64,000 nucleotides of DNA from Bacteroides neonati (GCF_000499785.1 NZ_HG726025.1:62001-126000), one strand, 5' to 3'. Counted from the stretch's first letter, positions 31,837 to 41,795 are shown. The notes: generated by a model from the letters alone, not told the origin. Numbers and translations are program-made.

Positions 31837-33837
31837 TTAGAGTTTATAGTTTAGTGTCTGTTTTTTGCCACCTACTGTTACCTCTACCTCCAGTGCCTTT
31901 TCGTCAAACTTTTTGTTTTTGAACTTGGCTTCCAGTTTCGGAGCTTTGGCAGCATCCTTGGTTGGGTAGATAATCGTAATGTAGCGTACTGCATCCGCTT
32001 TGTCTTTTTGCGTATTGAAAGCCACAGCGGTGCGCTTCACGCGTTGACGGTAAGCAGTCGAGCACCAACCCTCTTCTTTCTTCAGGGTTGTACCCTTCTC
32101 GCCGAAGCATTGCAGTTTCACGTTGCTGTCGCCTTCATAGGCCGATGTCAGTGTCATTGTTTTCGGGTCGATGTTCACCTTGCCCTTCGCCAGTTGGTAG
32201 TGCAGGTTTATTTCGCCACGTGCTTCACCCACTGCTTCGTCTACAATCACGTAGTAGGTATTGTCTACGAAGAAGATCGAACGACGGTGTTTCAAATCCT
32301 TATAACCGGGATTCTCCGTTACCAACGTCTGGATGTTTCCTTCGGGTTGCCACAACTTGGTTACCGACTCGGTTGTTTCCAGTGTCTTATTGTCCAGTGT
32401 CAATGTATTGTGTACGGCTGTTTGGCGGAACCAGTTGCGCAACTGCATCACTTCGCCTTCGCCTGCATATACATACGCACCACTATCGGGAAACAAGTTC
32501 TTGCCGTTAAACCACAATTCGAAAGTACCGTTATCGGGTTGGCAGTGCCAGAATGCTTTCGGACCGGCTTTCACCACCATCACCGTACCATCCATGCCCC
32601 ATGAGTTACGCAAGGTAAAGAATCCCGAAGTCAGGAAACCTTTCGATAAGTAGGCAGGCAACTGACCTTTTTTGCCATCGGTAGCGAAATAACGAATCTG
32701 TTCGTTCTTCGGGAATAGCTTGGCCCAGTCGCGGTAGTTCTTCTGTTCCTCTTTCTTCGTGCCCAGCTTTGCATCGCTGAAGCAAGGGTTGGTGAAGTCG
32801 GGGTAACAAATGTTCATATAGAACACGATCATGCTCTCGATCGTATCGAGGTAGCTTTGTGGAAACTCGTTGCGGAAACCATTCACATCCGCCATGCGCA
32901 ATGCTTTGCAGAAGATGTTGATGGCTGCCAGGTGATAGTGAGGGTCGAGTTCAAACTGTCCACCGTCTTTGTACACCTGTACGCCTACTTCACGGTTCAG
33001 AATATCGATACCGCTCTTGCGCCACGCTGCTGCTTCCTTAAATTCGGGGAAGAATGCACCTGCATAGATCATACGCTGTGCCTCGAACAGCAAGTGATTG
33101 CCCTGATCAGAGTAGTTGGCCAGGATGTGCAACGCATGCTTGTGGTAGTTTACCAAAAACTCCGTTAAGAATTCGGGAGTAAACGAAGGCGATGGCAGAA
33201 ACAGTACAAACTGTCCCGTTTGATCCTGCAAGCGGTTGCTCACCTCGAGCGGACGCCAGGCAAAACGTACATTCTCCACTTTTCCTTTCACTTCGCCTGC
33301 GCTAATGAGTTCGTAGTGCTCTTTGTCCATGGGAGCCAATGGATTCTTCTTGATCCAGTCCATGAACTGTGCAGCCCATTCGGCAGCATACTTCTCATCG
33401 CCCGATACGCGGTAGGCTTTCCCCATCGGCGTAAACCATTTATGGCGGTGCAACTGCCAGCGCAACTCATTGTCTTTCACCGGCCAGTATTCCCAGTTGA
33501 TGTCTTTGCCGTAGTTGTATGACGGTTGGTACCCTTTGTGCACAAAGAACGTATGTTCCATGGCATCATCCGCCCATTGTTGCTCTTGCTTGCTGATGGT
33601 GATTTTCTTCAAATCCAGATCCGGGTTCTTCACATTGCTGCGTGCGCGGTAGTAGTCGAGCAGGGCAGTAGCTGCCTCCTTCTCTTTTCCTTGCTCGCGC
33701 AGTGCCTTCACCTTTTCCAGTCCCGGATAGTCCAGGTTGAGCAGCGAAAATACTTCACTTCTCAGCTCCTGTGCCTTGGCACCGTTTGCCACGCATGCGA
33801 TGACAAACAGAATAATCAGTTTACATGTTTTGTTCAT
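31837..33837 (-). CDS. PL12 heparinase III-like lyase
   Basis: The 666-residue protein has a signal peptide (MNKTCKLIILFVIACVANGAKA), an N-terminal alpha/alpha toroid of about 380 residues, and a beta-sandwich heparinase II/III domain. Family catalytic features are visible: DQGNHLLFEAQRM with the substrate-neutralising Asn, FELDPHYHLAAINIF with the Tyr/His pair, and AFWHCQPDNGTFELW with the His. PL12 enzymes cleave low-sulfated heparan sulfate by beta-elimination, leaving a 4,5-unsaturated uronate for the adjacent GH88. Length and position match heparinase III of the B. thetaiotaomicron locus. It is periplasmic and lies 6 bases from the GH88 stop. Confidence 0.92.
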   Translation of the reverse strand: MNKTCKLIILFVIACVANGAKAQELRSEVFSLLNLDYPGLEKVKALREQGKEKEAATALLDYYRARSNVKNPDLDLKKITISKQEQQWADDAMEHTFFVHKGYQPSYNYGKDINWEYWPVKDNELRWQLHRHKWFTPMGKAYRVSGDEKYAAEWAAQFMDWIKKNPLAPMDKEHYELISAGEVKGKVENVRFAWRPLEVSNRLQDQTGQFVLFLPSPSFTPEFLTEFLVNYHKHALHILANYSDQGNHLLFEAQRMIYAGAFFPEFKEAAAWRKSGIDILNREVGVQVYKDGGQFELDPHYHLAAINIFCKALRMADVNGFRNEFPQSYLDTIESMIVFYMNICYPDFTNPCFSDAKLGTKKEEQKNYRDWAKLFPKNEQIRYFATDGKKGQLPAYLSKGFLTSGFFTLRNSWGMDGTVMVVKAGPKAFWHCQPDNGTFELWFNGKNLFPDSGAYVYAGEGEVMQLRNWFRQTAVHNTLTLDNKTLETTESVTKLWQPEGNIQTLVTENPGYKDLKHRRSIFFVDNTYYVIVDEAVGEARGEINLHYQLAKGKVNIDPKTMTLTSAYEGDSNVKLQCFGEKGTTLKKEEGWCSTAYRQRVKRTAVAFNTQKDKADAVRYITIIYPTKDAAKAPKLEAKFKNKKFDEKALEVEVTVGGKKQTLNYKL

Positions 33838-33843
33838 ATTATT

Positions 33844-35124
33844 TTATAAGTTTTGAATGGTTATTCCTTTCAAGTCGATGAATCTTTTCAACGCCTCCAT
33901 GTAGTAATAGTCGGCATAGTTGAGCGGTGTGTCGATTTCCGATCCGTTGGGCAGTGATCCGGTCGAGTGCATCAAGATGAATCCTTGGTTCGTGCCTACC
34001 TTTGCCAGGTATGCATCGCTCGACAAGTTTTTCAGAATGGTCTCTGCATAATCCAGGTATTTCTTACCATCGGGTACCATGGTGCTCATTTCGATCAGAG
34101 CCGAAGCCGTAACCGAAGCAGCCGAAGCATCGCGGGGAGTGTTCTCGCCCTGAGGTGCATCATAATCCCACAACGGAATCAGGTCGTCTGTTTTCACACG
34201 TTCCATAATCATATCGGCAATCTTTTGTGCAAAGTCGAGGTACTTCTTATCTCCGGTTTCGCGATAACAAGCCACGTAGCCATACACAGCCCAAGCCTGT
34301 CCGCGTGCCCATGAAGAGTCGTCGTTTTTGCCTTGGTGTGTTTGTCTGCGCTCTACCGTACCGTCGTTGTTGTAGCTCACTACATGCCAGCAGGTATAGT
34401 CGGGTCGGAAATGATATTTCATTGTCGTATCGGCATGTTTCACCGCTACTTCCTTATACTTGCTGTCGCCCGTCAGTTTGCTGGCTGTGAACAAAAGGTC
34501 GAGGTTCATCATGTTGTCGATAATCACCGGGAAGTTCCATGTACCGAAATCCCAAGAACGGATGGCACCGATCGAGTCATTGAAACGGCTGCATAGGTTG
34601 TCGGCTGTTTCCACCATAACGGCTTTGATGCTGTCGTTTGCCGATAAGCGCAATGCGTTTCCGTAGCTGCAATTGATCATGAAGCCCAGGTCGTGTGTAC
34701 CTTTGTAGTAACGTACCGGATTTAGCAGGTTCGTATAGTCGATGGCGAGTGCCTTCAACGCTTCGTCGTTGTTCAGTTCGTAAGTGTACCACAACGTACC
34801 CGGAAAGAATCCGCTTGTCCAGTCGTGTACGCCACACAGTCTACGCTTACCTAAATCTTCGGTAGCCGGTTGTGCCCGGAGCGAATCCTTGAACGTAAGC
34901 GAATCTCTTTCCAACTGTTGGCAAAGGAAATTCATGTCATATCCTGTGCGGATAGAACGGGGAAGTTGTTCGGTACCTTTCACCTCTTCTCCCGTCAACT
35001 TCAGTTGTTCGGTAGCCGTGTCGATTCCTTTTTTTACCCAGCTATAGTCTTCCTGGGGAGCAGTTTTACACGCCGAAAGCGCAATCACTGCGAACGAAGC
35101 AAAGAGCACTAAGTTCTTTTTCAT
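33844..35124 (-). CDS. GH88 unsaturated glucuronyl hydrolase
   Basis: A lipoprotein signal (MKKNLVLFASFAVIALSAC) is followed by the alpha/alpha-barrel of GH88. VHDWTSGFFPGTLW is the family-typical segment, HDLGFMINCSYGNALRL holds the first catalytic Asp, and WNFPVIIDNMMNLDLLF holds the second. DDSSWARGQAWAVYGY and the C-terminal TPLNYADYYYMEAL block are also present. It hydrates and removes 4,5-unsaturated uronate from lyase products. A start 9 bases earlier (35133, MNSMKK) is equally possible. It is the first gene of the downstream half of the locus and has its own promoter box at 35166-35173. Confidence 0.94.
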   Translation of the reverse strand: MKKNLVLFASFAVIALSACKTAPQEDYSWVKKGIDTATEQLKLTGEEVKGTEQLPRSIRTGYDMNFLCQQLERDSLTFKDSLRAQPATEDLGKRRLCGVHDWTSGFFPGTLWYTYELNNDEALKALAIDYTNLLNPVRYYKGTHDLGFMINCSYGNALRLSANDSIKAVMVETADNLCSRFNDSIGAIRSWDFGTWNFPVIIDNMMNLDLLFTASKLTGDSKYKEVAVKHADTTMKYHFRPDYTCWHVVSYNNDGTVERRQTHQGKNDDSSWARGQAWAVYGYVACYRETGDKKYLDFAQKIADMIMERVKTDDLIPLWDYDAPQGENTPRDASAASVTASALIEMSTMVPDGKKYLDYAETILKNLSSDAYLAKVGTNQGFILMHSTGSLPNGSEIDTPLNYADYYYMEALKRFIDLKGITIQNL

Positions 35125-35165
35125 ACTATTCAAATGTTGTTTTAAATTAGACTTTTGTATGGATG

Positions 35166-35173
35166 CAAATGTA
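35166..35173 (-). promoter_or_regulatory. -7 box of the GH88-to-PL15 operon
   Basis: TACATTTG on the minus strand fits TAnnTTTG and lies 42 bases upstream of the GH88 start. No clear -33 TTTG is seen, which is usual for activator-dependent promoters. It implies that the degradative genes are transcribed separately from susCD. Confidence 0.55.
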
Positions 35174-35339
35174 CTGAATAGCCTACAAGCCCCGCTACAG
35201 ATATGTTGAAAAGAAATCTGCCTCAGTATTGTTACTATTATTTTTGTTGAATTTACTATTAAAATTCTGCAAACATACGGCTAACAGCTTTTAGAAGTGG
35301 GTTTTGCCTTTGCTCTTTATTTTGTACTAGCGCTGGTAT

Positions 35340-36461
35340 CTATCTCTTTGAAAGAATCGAGATATAATCTGTTGATAGTATATCCGAGCACTTTTCTGCC
35401 ATACTCAAAATCATGTTTTTCCCTCTTGTACGGGATATCCGGATACTCTCGCCAACAACGAGCATATCTTCTATCGTCGGGTTTCCGTGGTTATTGACAG
35501 AGGTAGCATGCTCACCATTATAGCCGTTGCTGCATTGGGTCAGGTCATAAGCAGGAGCCAATGCCCAACCCTTCTCTTTGTAAATGAAGCTGAAGTTTTT
35601 GGCATGGTCATCCTTGTTTCCGGTTAATACATTGAAAACCATGCGGCGAAACATTTCATCTACCTGCTCCGGGTCTTGTGTTAAATACCCTGTGAGATGA
35701 AGTAGCGTTTTGTACTCCAGTCTGGGTTGCATAATCGACTCATTTAAGAGGGCGCCTGCCGTAGCTATATGATGCCTGACCCCGTTTTCAATATCAAAAC
35801 GTTTGCTGGCAAAGTATTTTCCATCCATTAATTTGAAGTCGGGTACGGTAATGCCACATTGGCGAGCCACCTCATTATAGTGATATTCCATCGCCCCCAT
35901 GTCTTTGGGATCGTAGGTATGTCTGAATTTAACCAGCCAAGATCCCTCTCTGTCTTGAAGCAAACATTTCGGCCGGCATCCTCCCGAGTTACCGCTATTA
36001 AAATATAAGACGTCTTCATCTCTATCCGATTTTTCGGACAGAATATCTAAAGCCATTTGTTGCAGATTATCTAACTCGGGAAGTGCTTTGCTTTCGCCCA
36101 TATACGTTTCGGGGATATAACATAAAGCTCCCATACCCGATGTTCCGACGATGCTTAACCGCTGTAGAGGGGTTAGTTCGCTGTCGTTTTCTCCCTGTTT
36201 TTTTAGCAAACGATTTAATAAATAACGTCCATATCCATCCGGAAGGCTGTCTTCGAAAATGCCAAAGTTCCCCCAGAAGGGTTCCGGTTGCGCGATGAAT
36301 AATTCAGGCTTCAAAGGAAGGTCAAGAGGAGATATTGAAAAACCATTTGCCAACCAATCTTTATCATACTGGAATGCGCACAACCGATTATCGGGTGTCA
36401 TACTGAGTATCCCTACAGTTTCATTCCTATACGTTACTACTATTTTATTTACCGATTTCAT
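35340..36461 (-). CDS. hipA: HipA-family Ser/Thr kinase toxin
   Basis: The 373-residue protein shows the HipA layout: an N-terminal subdomain with GILSMTPDNRLCAFQYD, FEDSLPDGYGRYLLNRLL, and IVGTSGMGALCYIPE. Then come the ejectable-loop region NSGGCRPKCLL, WLVKFRHTYD with the ATP-binding Lys, and the kinase motifs FNVLTGNKDDHAKNFSFIY (catalytic Asp) and LAPAYDLT (metal Asp). HipA phosphorylates a tRNA synthetase in E. coli, causing dormancy. Bacteroides homologues are longer single-chain forms, as here. It overlaps hipB by 17 bases. It lies inside a polysaccharide locus, between the susD terminator and the GH88 promoter. Confidence 0.92.
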   Translation of the reverse strand: MKSVNKIVVTYRNETVGILSMTPDNRLCAFQYDKDWLANGFSISPLDLPLKPELFIAQPEPFWGNFGIFEDSLPDGYGRYLLNRLLKKQGENDSELTPLQRLSIVGTSGMGALCYIPETYMGESKALPELDNLQQMALDILSEKSDRDEDVLYFNSGNSGGCRPKCLLQDREGSWLVKFRHTYDPKDMGAMEYHYNEVARQCGITVPDFKLMDGKYFASKRFDIENGVRHHIATAGALLNESIMQPRLEYKTLLHLTGYLTQDPEQVDEMFRRMVFNVLTGNKDDHAKNFSFIYKEKGWALAPAYDLTQCSNGYNGEHATSVNNHGNPTIEDMLVVGESIRISRTRGKNMILSMAEKCSDILSTDYISILSKR

Positions 36462-36771
36462 TGCGCCCTTTTTTTCTGTTTTTATTCTTATTAATCACTT
36501 CCAGTTCTTCCATCGTACTATAAAGTGGTTCGGATAATAGCTCTTTGATGGCTTTGCCGTAGCCTAATGCTTTAGCCAATGCCACATAAGATGCCAATGA
36601 GATGGTATGCTTCTGTTCAAACTTAGCAATCGTAGGGGTAGGAACCCCACTAAGCTCTGTAAGAGCCTCGCGCGAAAGCCCTTTCTCAAGCCTCCTCTTT
36701 TGTAAGTTACCAGCGAGGATTGCCAGTAACTCACCGGGTGTATCCATGTCGAAATTATAAAGTAATTGCAT
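36445..36771 (-). CDS. hipB: HipB-like Xre antitoxin
   Basis: The 108-residue protein has an Xre helix-turn-helix: LAGNLQKRRLEKGLSREALTELSGVPTPTIAKFEQ, followed by ISLASYVALAKALGYGKAIKELL. A basic tail (NKNKNRKKGRNEIGK) is translated across the hipA start. An alternative start at MDTPGEL eight residues in is possible. It should bind HipA and repress the operon through the TTGTATC-T-GATACAA dyad just upstream at 36817-36831. Confidence 0.88.
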   Translation of the reverse strand: MQLLYNFDMDTPGELLAILAGNLQKRRLEKGLSREALTELSGVPTPTIAKFEQKHTISLASYVALAKALGYGKAIKELLSEPLYSTMEELEVINKNKNRKKGRNEIGK

Positions 36772-36816
36772 ACTATTATATCTTATAAGTGGTGTAACTG
36801 TTATTTTTGACTATCA

Positions 36817-36836
36817 TTGTATCTGATACAAATATA
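36817..36836 (-). promoter_or_regulatory. hipBA promoter and operator
   Basis: TTGTATC and GATACAA form a perfect 7-bp dyad around one T (36817-36831). It overlaps TATATTTG (36836 to 36829 on the minus strand), a good -7 box. A repressor bound here would block transcription, as expected for autoregulated hipBA. Confidence 0.7.
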
Positions 36837-36857
36837 CTTCCTTTTCGCCAATAACAC

Positions 36858-36897
36858 AAACTCCCCATTCACAATTTTATTTGTGGATGGGGAGTTT
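36858..36897 (-). terminator. Terminator of the SGBP-susC-susD unit
   Basis: AAACTCCCCATTCACAA (36858-36874) pairs with TTGTGGATGGGGAGTTT (36881-36897), with one mismatch, forming a 17-bp stem 52 bases after the susD stop. It separates susCD transcription from hipBA. Confidence 0.85.
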
Positions 36898-36948
36898 CCT
36901 CTTTTTACCTTATTATATATAGGAGTACGCTATGAATCAGCAGCGCGC

Positions 36949-38637
36949 TTAATACCAGCCTTTGTTTTGAGTAAAGCTGGTTAAGTCCATATCCCGTTGA
37001 GGGATGGGAAACAAGATGTGCTTGTCTTCCGTGTACTTCTTCACTACGTAGTTCACTTCGCCATCGGCAGTCCACCATTGGGCAAGCTTCTTTGCAGTAG
37101 CGTCGATGGTGCTTCTATAAATGCCCCAACGAATCAGATCCAAACGGCGGTGTCCTTCGAAGGCAAGCTCGTAAGCACGCTCTTTGCGAACTGCATCACG
37201 GAAAGCACTTACCGATAAGCCTGCCGGAAGATCGGCTACTGCACTCGGTGTGGCTACCGGCATACCATATCCGCGACGACGCACCTGGTTGATGGCTTCA
37301 TACGCTTCGGGGGTGGGAGCACCCTTCCATTCGTTCATCGCTTCGGCATAAATCAACAGTACATCGGCATAGCGCAGCAAGTACCAGTTTACGTTCGATT
37401 TGTCATTGTTGATCAGCTTGTTGCTCTGTGGTACATACTTCTCCGTATCCCATTTGGCAGGCGTATAGCTTTGTTTCTCTTTCTGACGCTTGGTGGGGTC
37501 GGCATCATTGGCCTCCGCCACTTCGGGTGTATCGCTCTTGCTCGATGCCCATAGCACCTTGCCCGGGTTGTATTGGTAGTTAGCTACCGACAAGTTGCAG
37601 CGCAGGTCTTGCGGTTCGGCTCTCCAATCGAGCACGAAGCTGTGTACCACCTTCACGTTGCCCGCATTGCTACCCCGTTCGCCTGCAATGGCCGATGTCT
37701 TTACACCGTTCCACTTACCGATACGTCCGCAAGGATCTTCGGAAGCACCCGTGGTAGTCGGTGCATAGAAGCTTACCTCCATCAAACTCTCCGATGCATT
37801 CCAGACACCTGCACCGCTGTTCTTCCACAACTGTTCGTAGTCGCTAAGCAGCGCATGCTTGTTCGATGCCATCAGCTCCTCGGCAGTCTTTGCAGCCAGC
37901 TCCCATTTCGATACATCCAGTACCGGGTATCCTGCCCAGGTAGCATATACCTTGGCGAGCAATCCCAATGCACTCCCTTTCGACAAGCGGAAGGCGTTGC
38001 TCTTGCGCAACACATCATCCTGTGCATAAGGCAGTGTTTCGGCAGCATAGCGCAGGTCTTGTTCGATGAACTCGTACACACGCGCAGGGTCGGCCTGTAC
38101 AAAGGTCGATGGGTGTTGTTTAGACATGGCGGTGTTGGTCATCAATGCAATGTTTCCGTAGCGGCGTACCAGTTCAAAGTAGTACAACGCACGCAACCCT
38201 TTGGCTTCAGCCAGATACAAGGTAGCCACTTGCTTATCGGCTTCGGTGTAGCTGCCTATCTTGCTTTCGAGTGTTTCGATAAAGTCATTGGCGTTGTATA
38301 CCGAGTTGTACAGCATCGACCAGGTGTTCTGTATCTCCGCCGCACTGGTTGTAAACGAGTTGGTAGGCACAGCACGGAAGCCGTTGTTGTTGCTACCCTC
38401 TACCTGCGACACATCGGTGCCCATATCGAAAAGAATCGAAAGGTGATAGCCATACATGGCGTCGGTTACCATGTTGCGATACACACCCAGCAACACTACC
38501 TCGGCTTCGGCAGCATTGAGCATGTACTTTTCTTTGTCAATCTCTGTACGCGATTCTTCGTCGAGCATATCCGAGCACGACGAGAAGGGCAGCACACAAA
38601 GTGCTGCTATCAGGCTGAAGTATATAAATTTTTTCAT
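36949..38637 (-). CDS. susD: SusD/RagB-family glycan-binding lipoprotein
   Basis: The lipoprotein signal MKKFIYFSLIAALCVLPFSSC is followed by LDEESRTEIDKEKYML, a SusD N-terminal pattern. TPR-like helices follow (ALRALYYFELVRRYGNIAL) and the SusD C-terminal block includes WYLLRYADVLLIYAEAMNEW, INQVRRRGYG, AFEGHRRLDLIRWG and HILFPIPQRDMDL. Length is normal at 562 residues. SusD forms a lid on the partner SusC and delivers oligosaccharides to it. A start 9 bases earlier is also possible. It lies 16 bases downstream of the susC stop and ends before a terminator. Glycosaminoglycan specificity is inferred from neighbouring enzymes. Confidence 0.97.
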   Translation of the reverse strand: MKKFIYFSLIAALCVLPFSSCSDMLDEESRTEIDKEKYMLNAAEAEVVLLGVYRNMVTDAMYGYHLSILFDMGTDVSQVEGSNNNGFRAVPTNSFTTSAAEIQNTWSMLYNSVYNANDFIETLESKIGSYTEADKQVATLYLAEAKGLRALYYFELVRRYGNIALMTNTAMSKQHPSTFVQADPARVYEFIEQDLRYAAETLPYAQDDVLRKSNAFRLSKGSALGLLAKVYATWAGYPVLDVSKWELAAKTAEELMASNKHALLSDYEQLWKNSGAGVWNASESLMEVSFYAPTTTGASEDPCGRIGKWNGVKTSAIAGERGSNAGNVKVVHSFVLDWRAEPQDLRCNLSVANYQYNPGKVLWASSKSDTPEVAEANDADPTKRQKEKQSYTPAKWDTEKYVPQSNKLINNDKSNVNWYLLRYADVLLIYAEAMNEWKGAPTPEAYEAINQVRRRGYGMPVATPSAVADLPAGLSVSAFRDAVRKERAYELAFEGHRRLDLIRWGIYRSTIDATAKKLAQWWTADGEVNYVVKKYTEDKHILFPIPQRDMDLTSFTQNKGWY

Positions 38638-38653
38638 TACGTTCATGGTTTTT

Positions 38654-41600
38654 TTAGAATTGAATGTCGATACCGAAGGTAATTACCCGGCTCTTGGGAT
38701 ACGCACCCCAGTCCAGACCCGGTGTCATTGGGTTGCTACCCGCTGTGCTTACTTCCGGATCGTAACCACTGTATCCGGTCAGGCAGAACAAGTTCTGTGC
38801 CGAACCATACAGACGCAGACGCGAGATCTGTGCTTTGCGTGTCCATGCCGTAGGCAGTGTATATCCCAGGGTGATGTTTTTCAATCTCAGGAACGAACCA
38901 TCTTCAATGAAGCGCGAGTACAGCTCATTCTTCACATATCCCTTGGCCGATGGCACGTGTGTCGACGCATTGGTTGGTGTCCAGCGGTCGGTTACCTCGT
39001 TGAGCAGGTTGATACGCTCGTTCTGCGTCTGTGTAGAGTACAAACGAGTGGCATTGTACACATCGTTGCCGTAGTTAAACTGCAACATCACGCTCAGGTC
39101 GATGCCCCGGTAGTTGAATGTATTGGTGAAACCACCGAACCATTTCGGTACGGCGTTACCAATCACCGTGCGGTCGTCGGTGGTTATCACACCGTCGCCG
39201 TTCTGATCTTTGTACTTCACCACGCCCGGAGCCACTGTACCGTAGCGCAGGTTGTTGGTGATGCCCTCTTTCAGTATCAATCGTCCGTCGGGCGTTGTGT
39301 TGAAGTCCGAGCTTTGGTATACACCGTCGAACTCGTATCCGTAAATCTGTCCCAACGATGCACCCACGGTAGCAATGTAATCATAATCCTTGAACTCGTT
39401 GTTGAAGTTCGAGTTCGAATACATCGACTGCACACCCGATTGCAATGACTTCAACTCGTTGCGGATGAACGAAATATTGAAATCACTCTGCCACGTAAAG
39501 TTACGTGTTTGTATGTTGGTACTGCTCAAACTTAATTCCAGACCCCTGTTCTGAATCTTACCGATGTTCTGATACTGCGACGAGAAACCCGTTACGTGTG
39601 CCAAGCTCTGTGCCAGCAACAAATCCTTGGTGTTCTTTACAAAAAGGTCTGCCGTCAGGTTCAGTCGGTTGTCGAGGAAGCCCAGGTCGAAGCCCAGATT
39701 CACCGTGGTCGATCCTTCCCACTTCAGGTTGTCGTTCTTGATTTGCTTCGGAGTCAACACCGTTGTGGTGGTGCTGCCTACGCCATATTTGCTTTGCTCG
39801 TACAAGTCCATCGACAGGTAGTTCGAGATGCGGTCGTTACCTACCGTACCCCATCCCAGACGCACTTTGGCGTTCGATACAAACTCGATAGGCTTCATGA
39901 AAGCCTCTTCGCTTACACGCCATGCTGCCGAGAACGATGGGAATACCCCCCATTTATTGCTCTTCGCAAATACGGTCGATCCGTCGGCACGCAAGGTAGC
40001 CGTCAGCAGGTAGCGGTTGTTGTAGTTGTAATTACCCCTTGCAAAGAACGAGATCAACATCTTATCGCTGTATGAGGTAGCTACCTTGCTCGGTGTAGCA
40101 CCGATGCCCAGGTTGTCGTTGCCCAGATTATCGAAAGGAAAATCCTTTGCCTGTCCCAGCAGGTATTCGCTGCTGTTGTACGACGTTTCCTGTCCCAACA
40201 TCACATCATACTGATGCTTTTTGATCTTCTTCTTATACGTCAGGTTGTTGTAGTTGCTGAAACGCACGTCGCGTCCCATCTGTGTCTGTCCGTAAGGTTT
40301 CTGTCCGTTGCGGTATGCCTCTTTCGAGCCGTTGCGGTAGAATATATTGGTACGTGTGTTGGTTGTATTGTATGTACCGGCTGTTTTAAAAGTCAGTCCC
40401 TTCATAATCTCCCAAGTTACCGACAAGTTGCCCGACCATAGTTCCGAACGCTTGGTGTTGGTCACCGATTGTGTTTGCATAATCGGGTTCACCTGTGCCA
40501 GGCTTTCACCACTCTCCAATTCGAGGGGGTCGATGGCGGAAGCCAGCAGTTCCTCGTTCGTCATAGCCAATCCACCCGTAGGGCGTGCACTCAATATCTG
40601 CGCCATCATGTTGAAACGACCCGAGTCGCCCGACGTACCGATACCCTCGCGGTTGGTATTTGCATAGTTGATGGTGGCATCAAACGATACATTCTTCGAT
40701 ACCTTCTGGTTGATACGGAATTTACCCGTTGTCTTGTCAAATCCGCTGTTGCTGAAGATACCATTCTCGTCATAGCGCGACAGTGCGATCGAGTATTTCG
40801 TATTTTCATTACCTCCCGATACCGATAGGTTATGATCCTGCGACCATGTAGGGCGGAATGTTTCCGACTGCCAGTCCACACCCTCTACACCGATATAATC
40901 GTCCAGTGTCTGGTAGCGGTAGGGGATGCCATTCTCATCTTCGCCCGGACGGTAGTAAGTCGTAGCATACTTGCCCGGGTTGATCTCCATTTGTAGTTTC
41001 GCAAACTCATACGGATTGAGCAAATCCAATGTCTTAGAGATGGTACGGTAGCTGGCCGATCCGTTGTAGCTAACAACGGGACGTCCCGATTTGCCCGATT
41101 TGGTTGTTACCATCACCACACCATTCGCTGCCCGCGCACCATAGATCGCTGCCGACGATGCATCTTTGAGCACCTCGATCGATTCGATGTCCGAGTTGGC
41201 CAGGTAGCTGATGTCGTTTACCTGAAAACCATCTACTATATAAAGAGGTGAAGCATCGCCCGTCATGGTACCGATACCCCGGATGTTGATGCTAAAGCCC
41301 GCACCCGGTGTTCCGTCGGCCTGTGTTATCTGTACACCGGCTACCTGTCCGCCCAAGGCCTCTACAACCGAGCTTGTTTTAAAACCCTCTACGTTTTTCG
41401 ACGATACCGATGCCACCGAACCCGTTAAGTCCGAGCGTTTCATCGATCCGTAGCCCACTACCACTACCTCGTCGAGGGTGGTGTTGTCGGGTTGCATTTT
41501 GATGTTCATCACTTTCTGGTCGGCCACCTTTACCTCTTGGGTCTGATACCCGATATACGATATCGCCAGCACACTTCCCTTCTTTGCGTTGATGGTAAAG

Positions 41601-41785
41601 TTTCCGTCGAGATCGGTTACCACACCGCTCGTGGTGCCCTTCTGCATCACCGTTGCGCCAATCAATGGCTCTCCTGTTTCGTCTACGATTACCCCCTTTA
41701 TTGCGTTCTGGGCGTAAAGAGCGAAAGTCATCATCAGTGCCAGCAGTGTCATCCACCCTCTCCGGCCTATTGTTTTTGTTGTCAT
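38654..41785 (-). CDS. susC: SusC/RagA-family TonB-dependent transporter
   Basis: A signal peptide (residues 1-25) precedes a carboxypeptidase-regulatory-like domain (IKGVIVDETGEPLIGATVMQKG) ending in LDEVVVVGYGSMKRSDLTGSV. A plug domain follows (VVEALGGQVAGVQITQADGTPG, NIRGIGTM, YIVDGF, DIESIEVLKDASSAAIYGARAANGVV), then a large beta-barrel ending in an aromatic C-terminus (ITFGIDIQF). At 1043 residues it is typical. It imports oligosaccharides across the outer membrane with TonB energy. It is coupled to susD and to the upstream surface glycan-binding lipoprotein. Confidence 0.98.
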   Translation of the reverse strand: MTTKTIGRRGWMTLLALMMTFALYAQNAIKGVIVDETGEPLIGATVMQKGTTSGVVTDLDGNFTINAKKGSVLAISYIGYQTQEVKVADQKVMNIKMQPDNTTLDEVVVVGYGSMKRSDLTGSVASVSSKNVEGFKTSSVVEALGGQVAGVQITQADGTPGAGFSINIRGIGTMTGDASPLYIVDGFQVNDISYLANSDIESIEVLKDASSAAIYGARAANGVVMVTTKSGKSGRPVVSYNGSASYRTISKTLDLLNPYEFAKLQMEINPGKYATTYYRPGEDENGIPYRYQTLDDYIGVEGVDWQSETFRPTWSQDHNLSVSGGNENTKYSIALSRYDENGIFSNSGFDKTTGKFRINQKVSKNVSFDATINYANTNREGIGTSGDSGRFNMMAQILSARPTGGLAMTNEELLASAIDPLELESGESLAQVNPIMQTQSVTNTKRSELWSGNLSVTWEIMKGLTFKTAGTYNTTNTRTNIFYRNGSKEAYRNGQKPYGQTQMGRDVRFSNYNNLTYKKKIKKHQYDVMLGQETSYNSSEYLLGQAKDFPFDNLGNDNLGIGATPSKVATSYSDKMLISFFARGNYNYNNRYLLTATLRADGSTVFAKSNKWGVFPSFSAAWRVSEEAFMKPIEFVSNAKVRLGWGTVGNDRISNYLSMDLYEQSKYGVGSTTTTVLTPKQIKNDNLKWEGSTTVNLGFDLGFLDNRLNLTADLFVKNTKDLLLAQSLAHVTGFSSQYQNIGKIQNRGLELSLSSTNIQTRNFTWQSDFNISFIRNELKSLQSGVQSMYSNSNFNNEFKDYDYIATVGASLGQIYGYEFDGVYQSSDFNTTPDGRLILKEGITNNLRYGTVAPGVVKYKDQNGDGVITTDDRTVIGNAVPKWFGGFTNTFNYRGIDLSVMLQFNYGNDVYNATRLYSTQTQNERINLLNEVTDRWTPTNASTHVPSAKGYVKNELYSRFIEDGSFLRLKNITLGYTLPTAWTRKAQISRLRLYGSAQNLFCLTGYSGYDPEVSTAGSNPMTPGLDWGAYPKSRVITFGIDIQF

Positions 41786-41795
41786 ACGTATGTTT

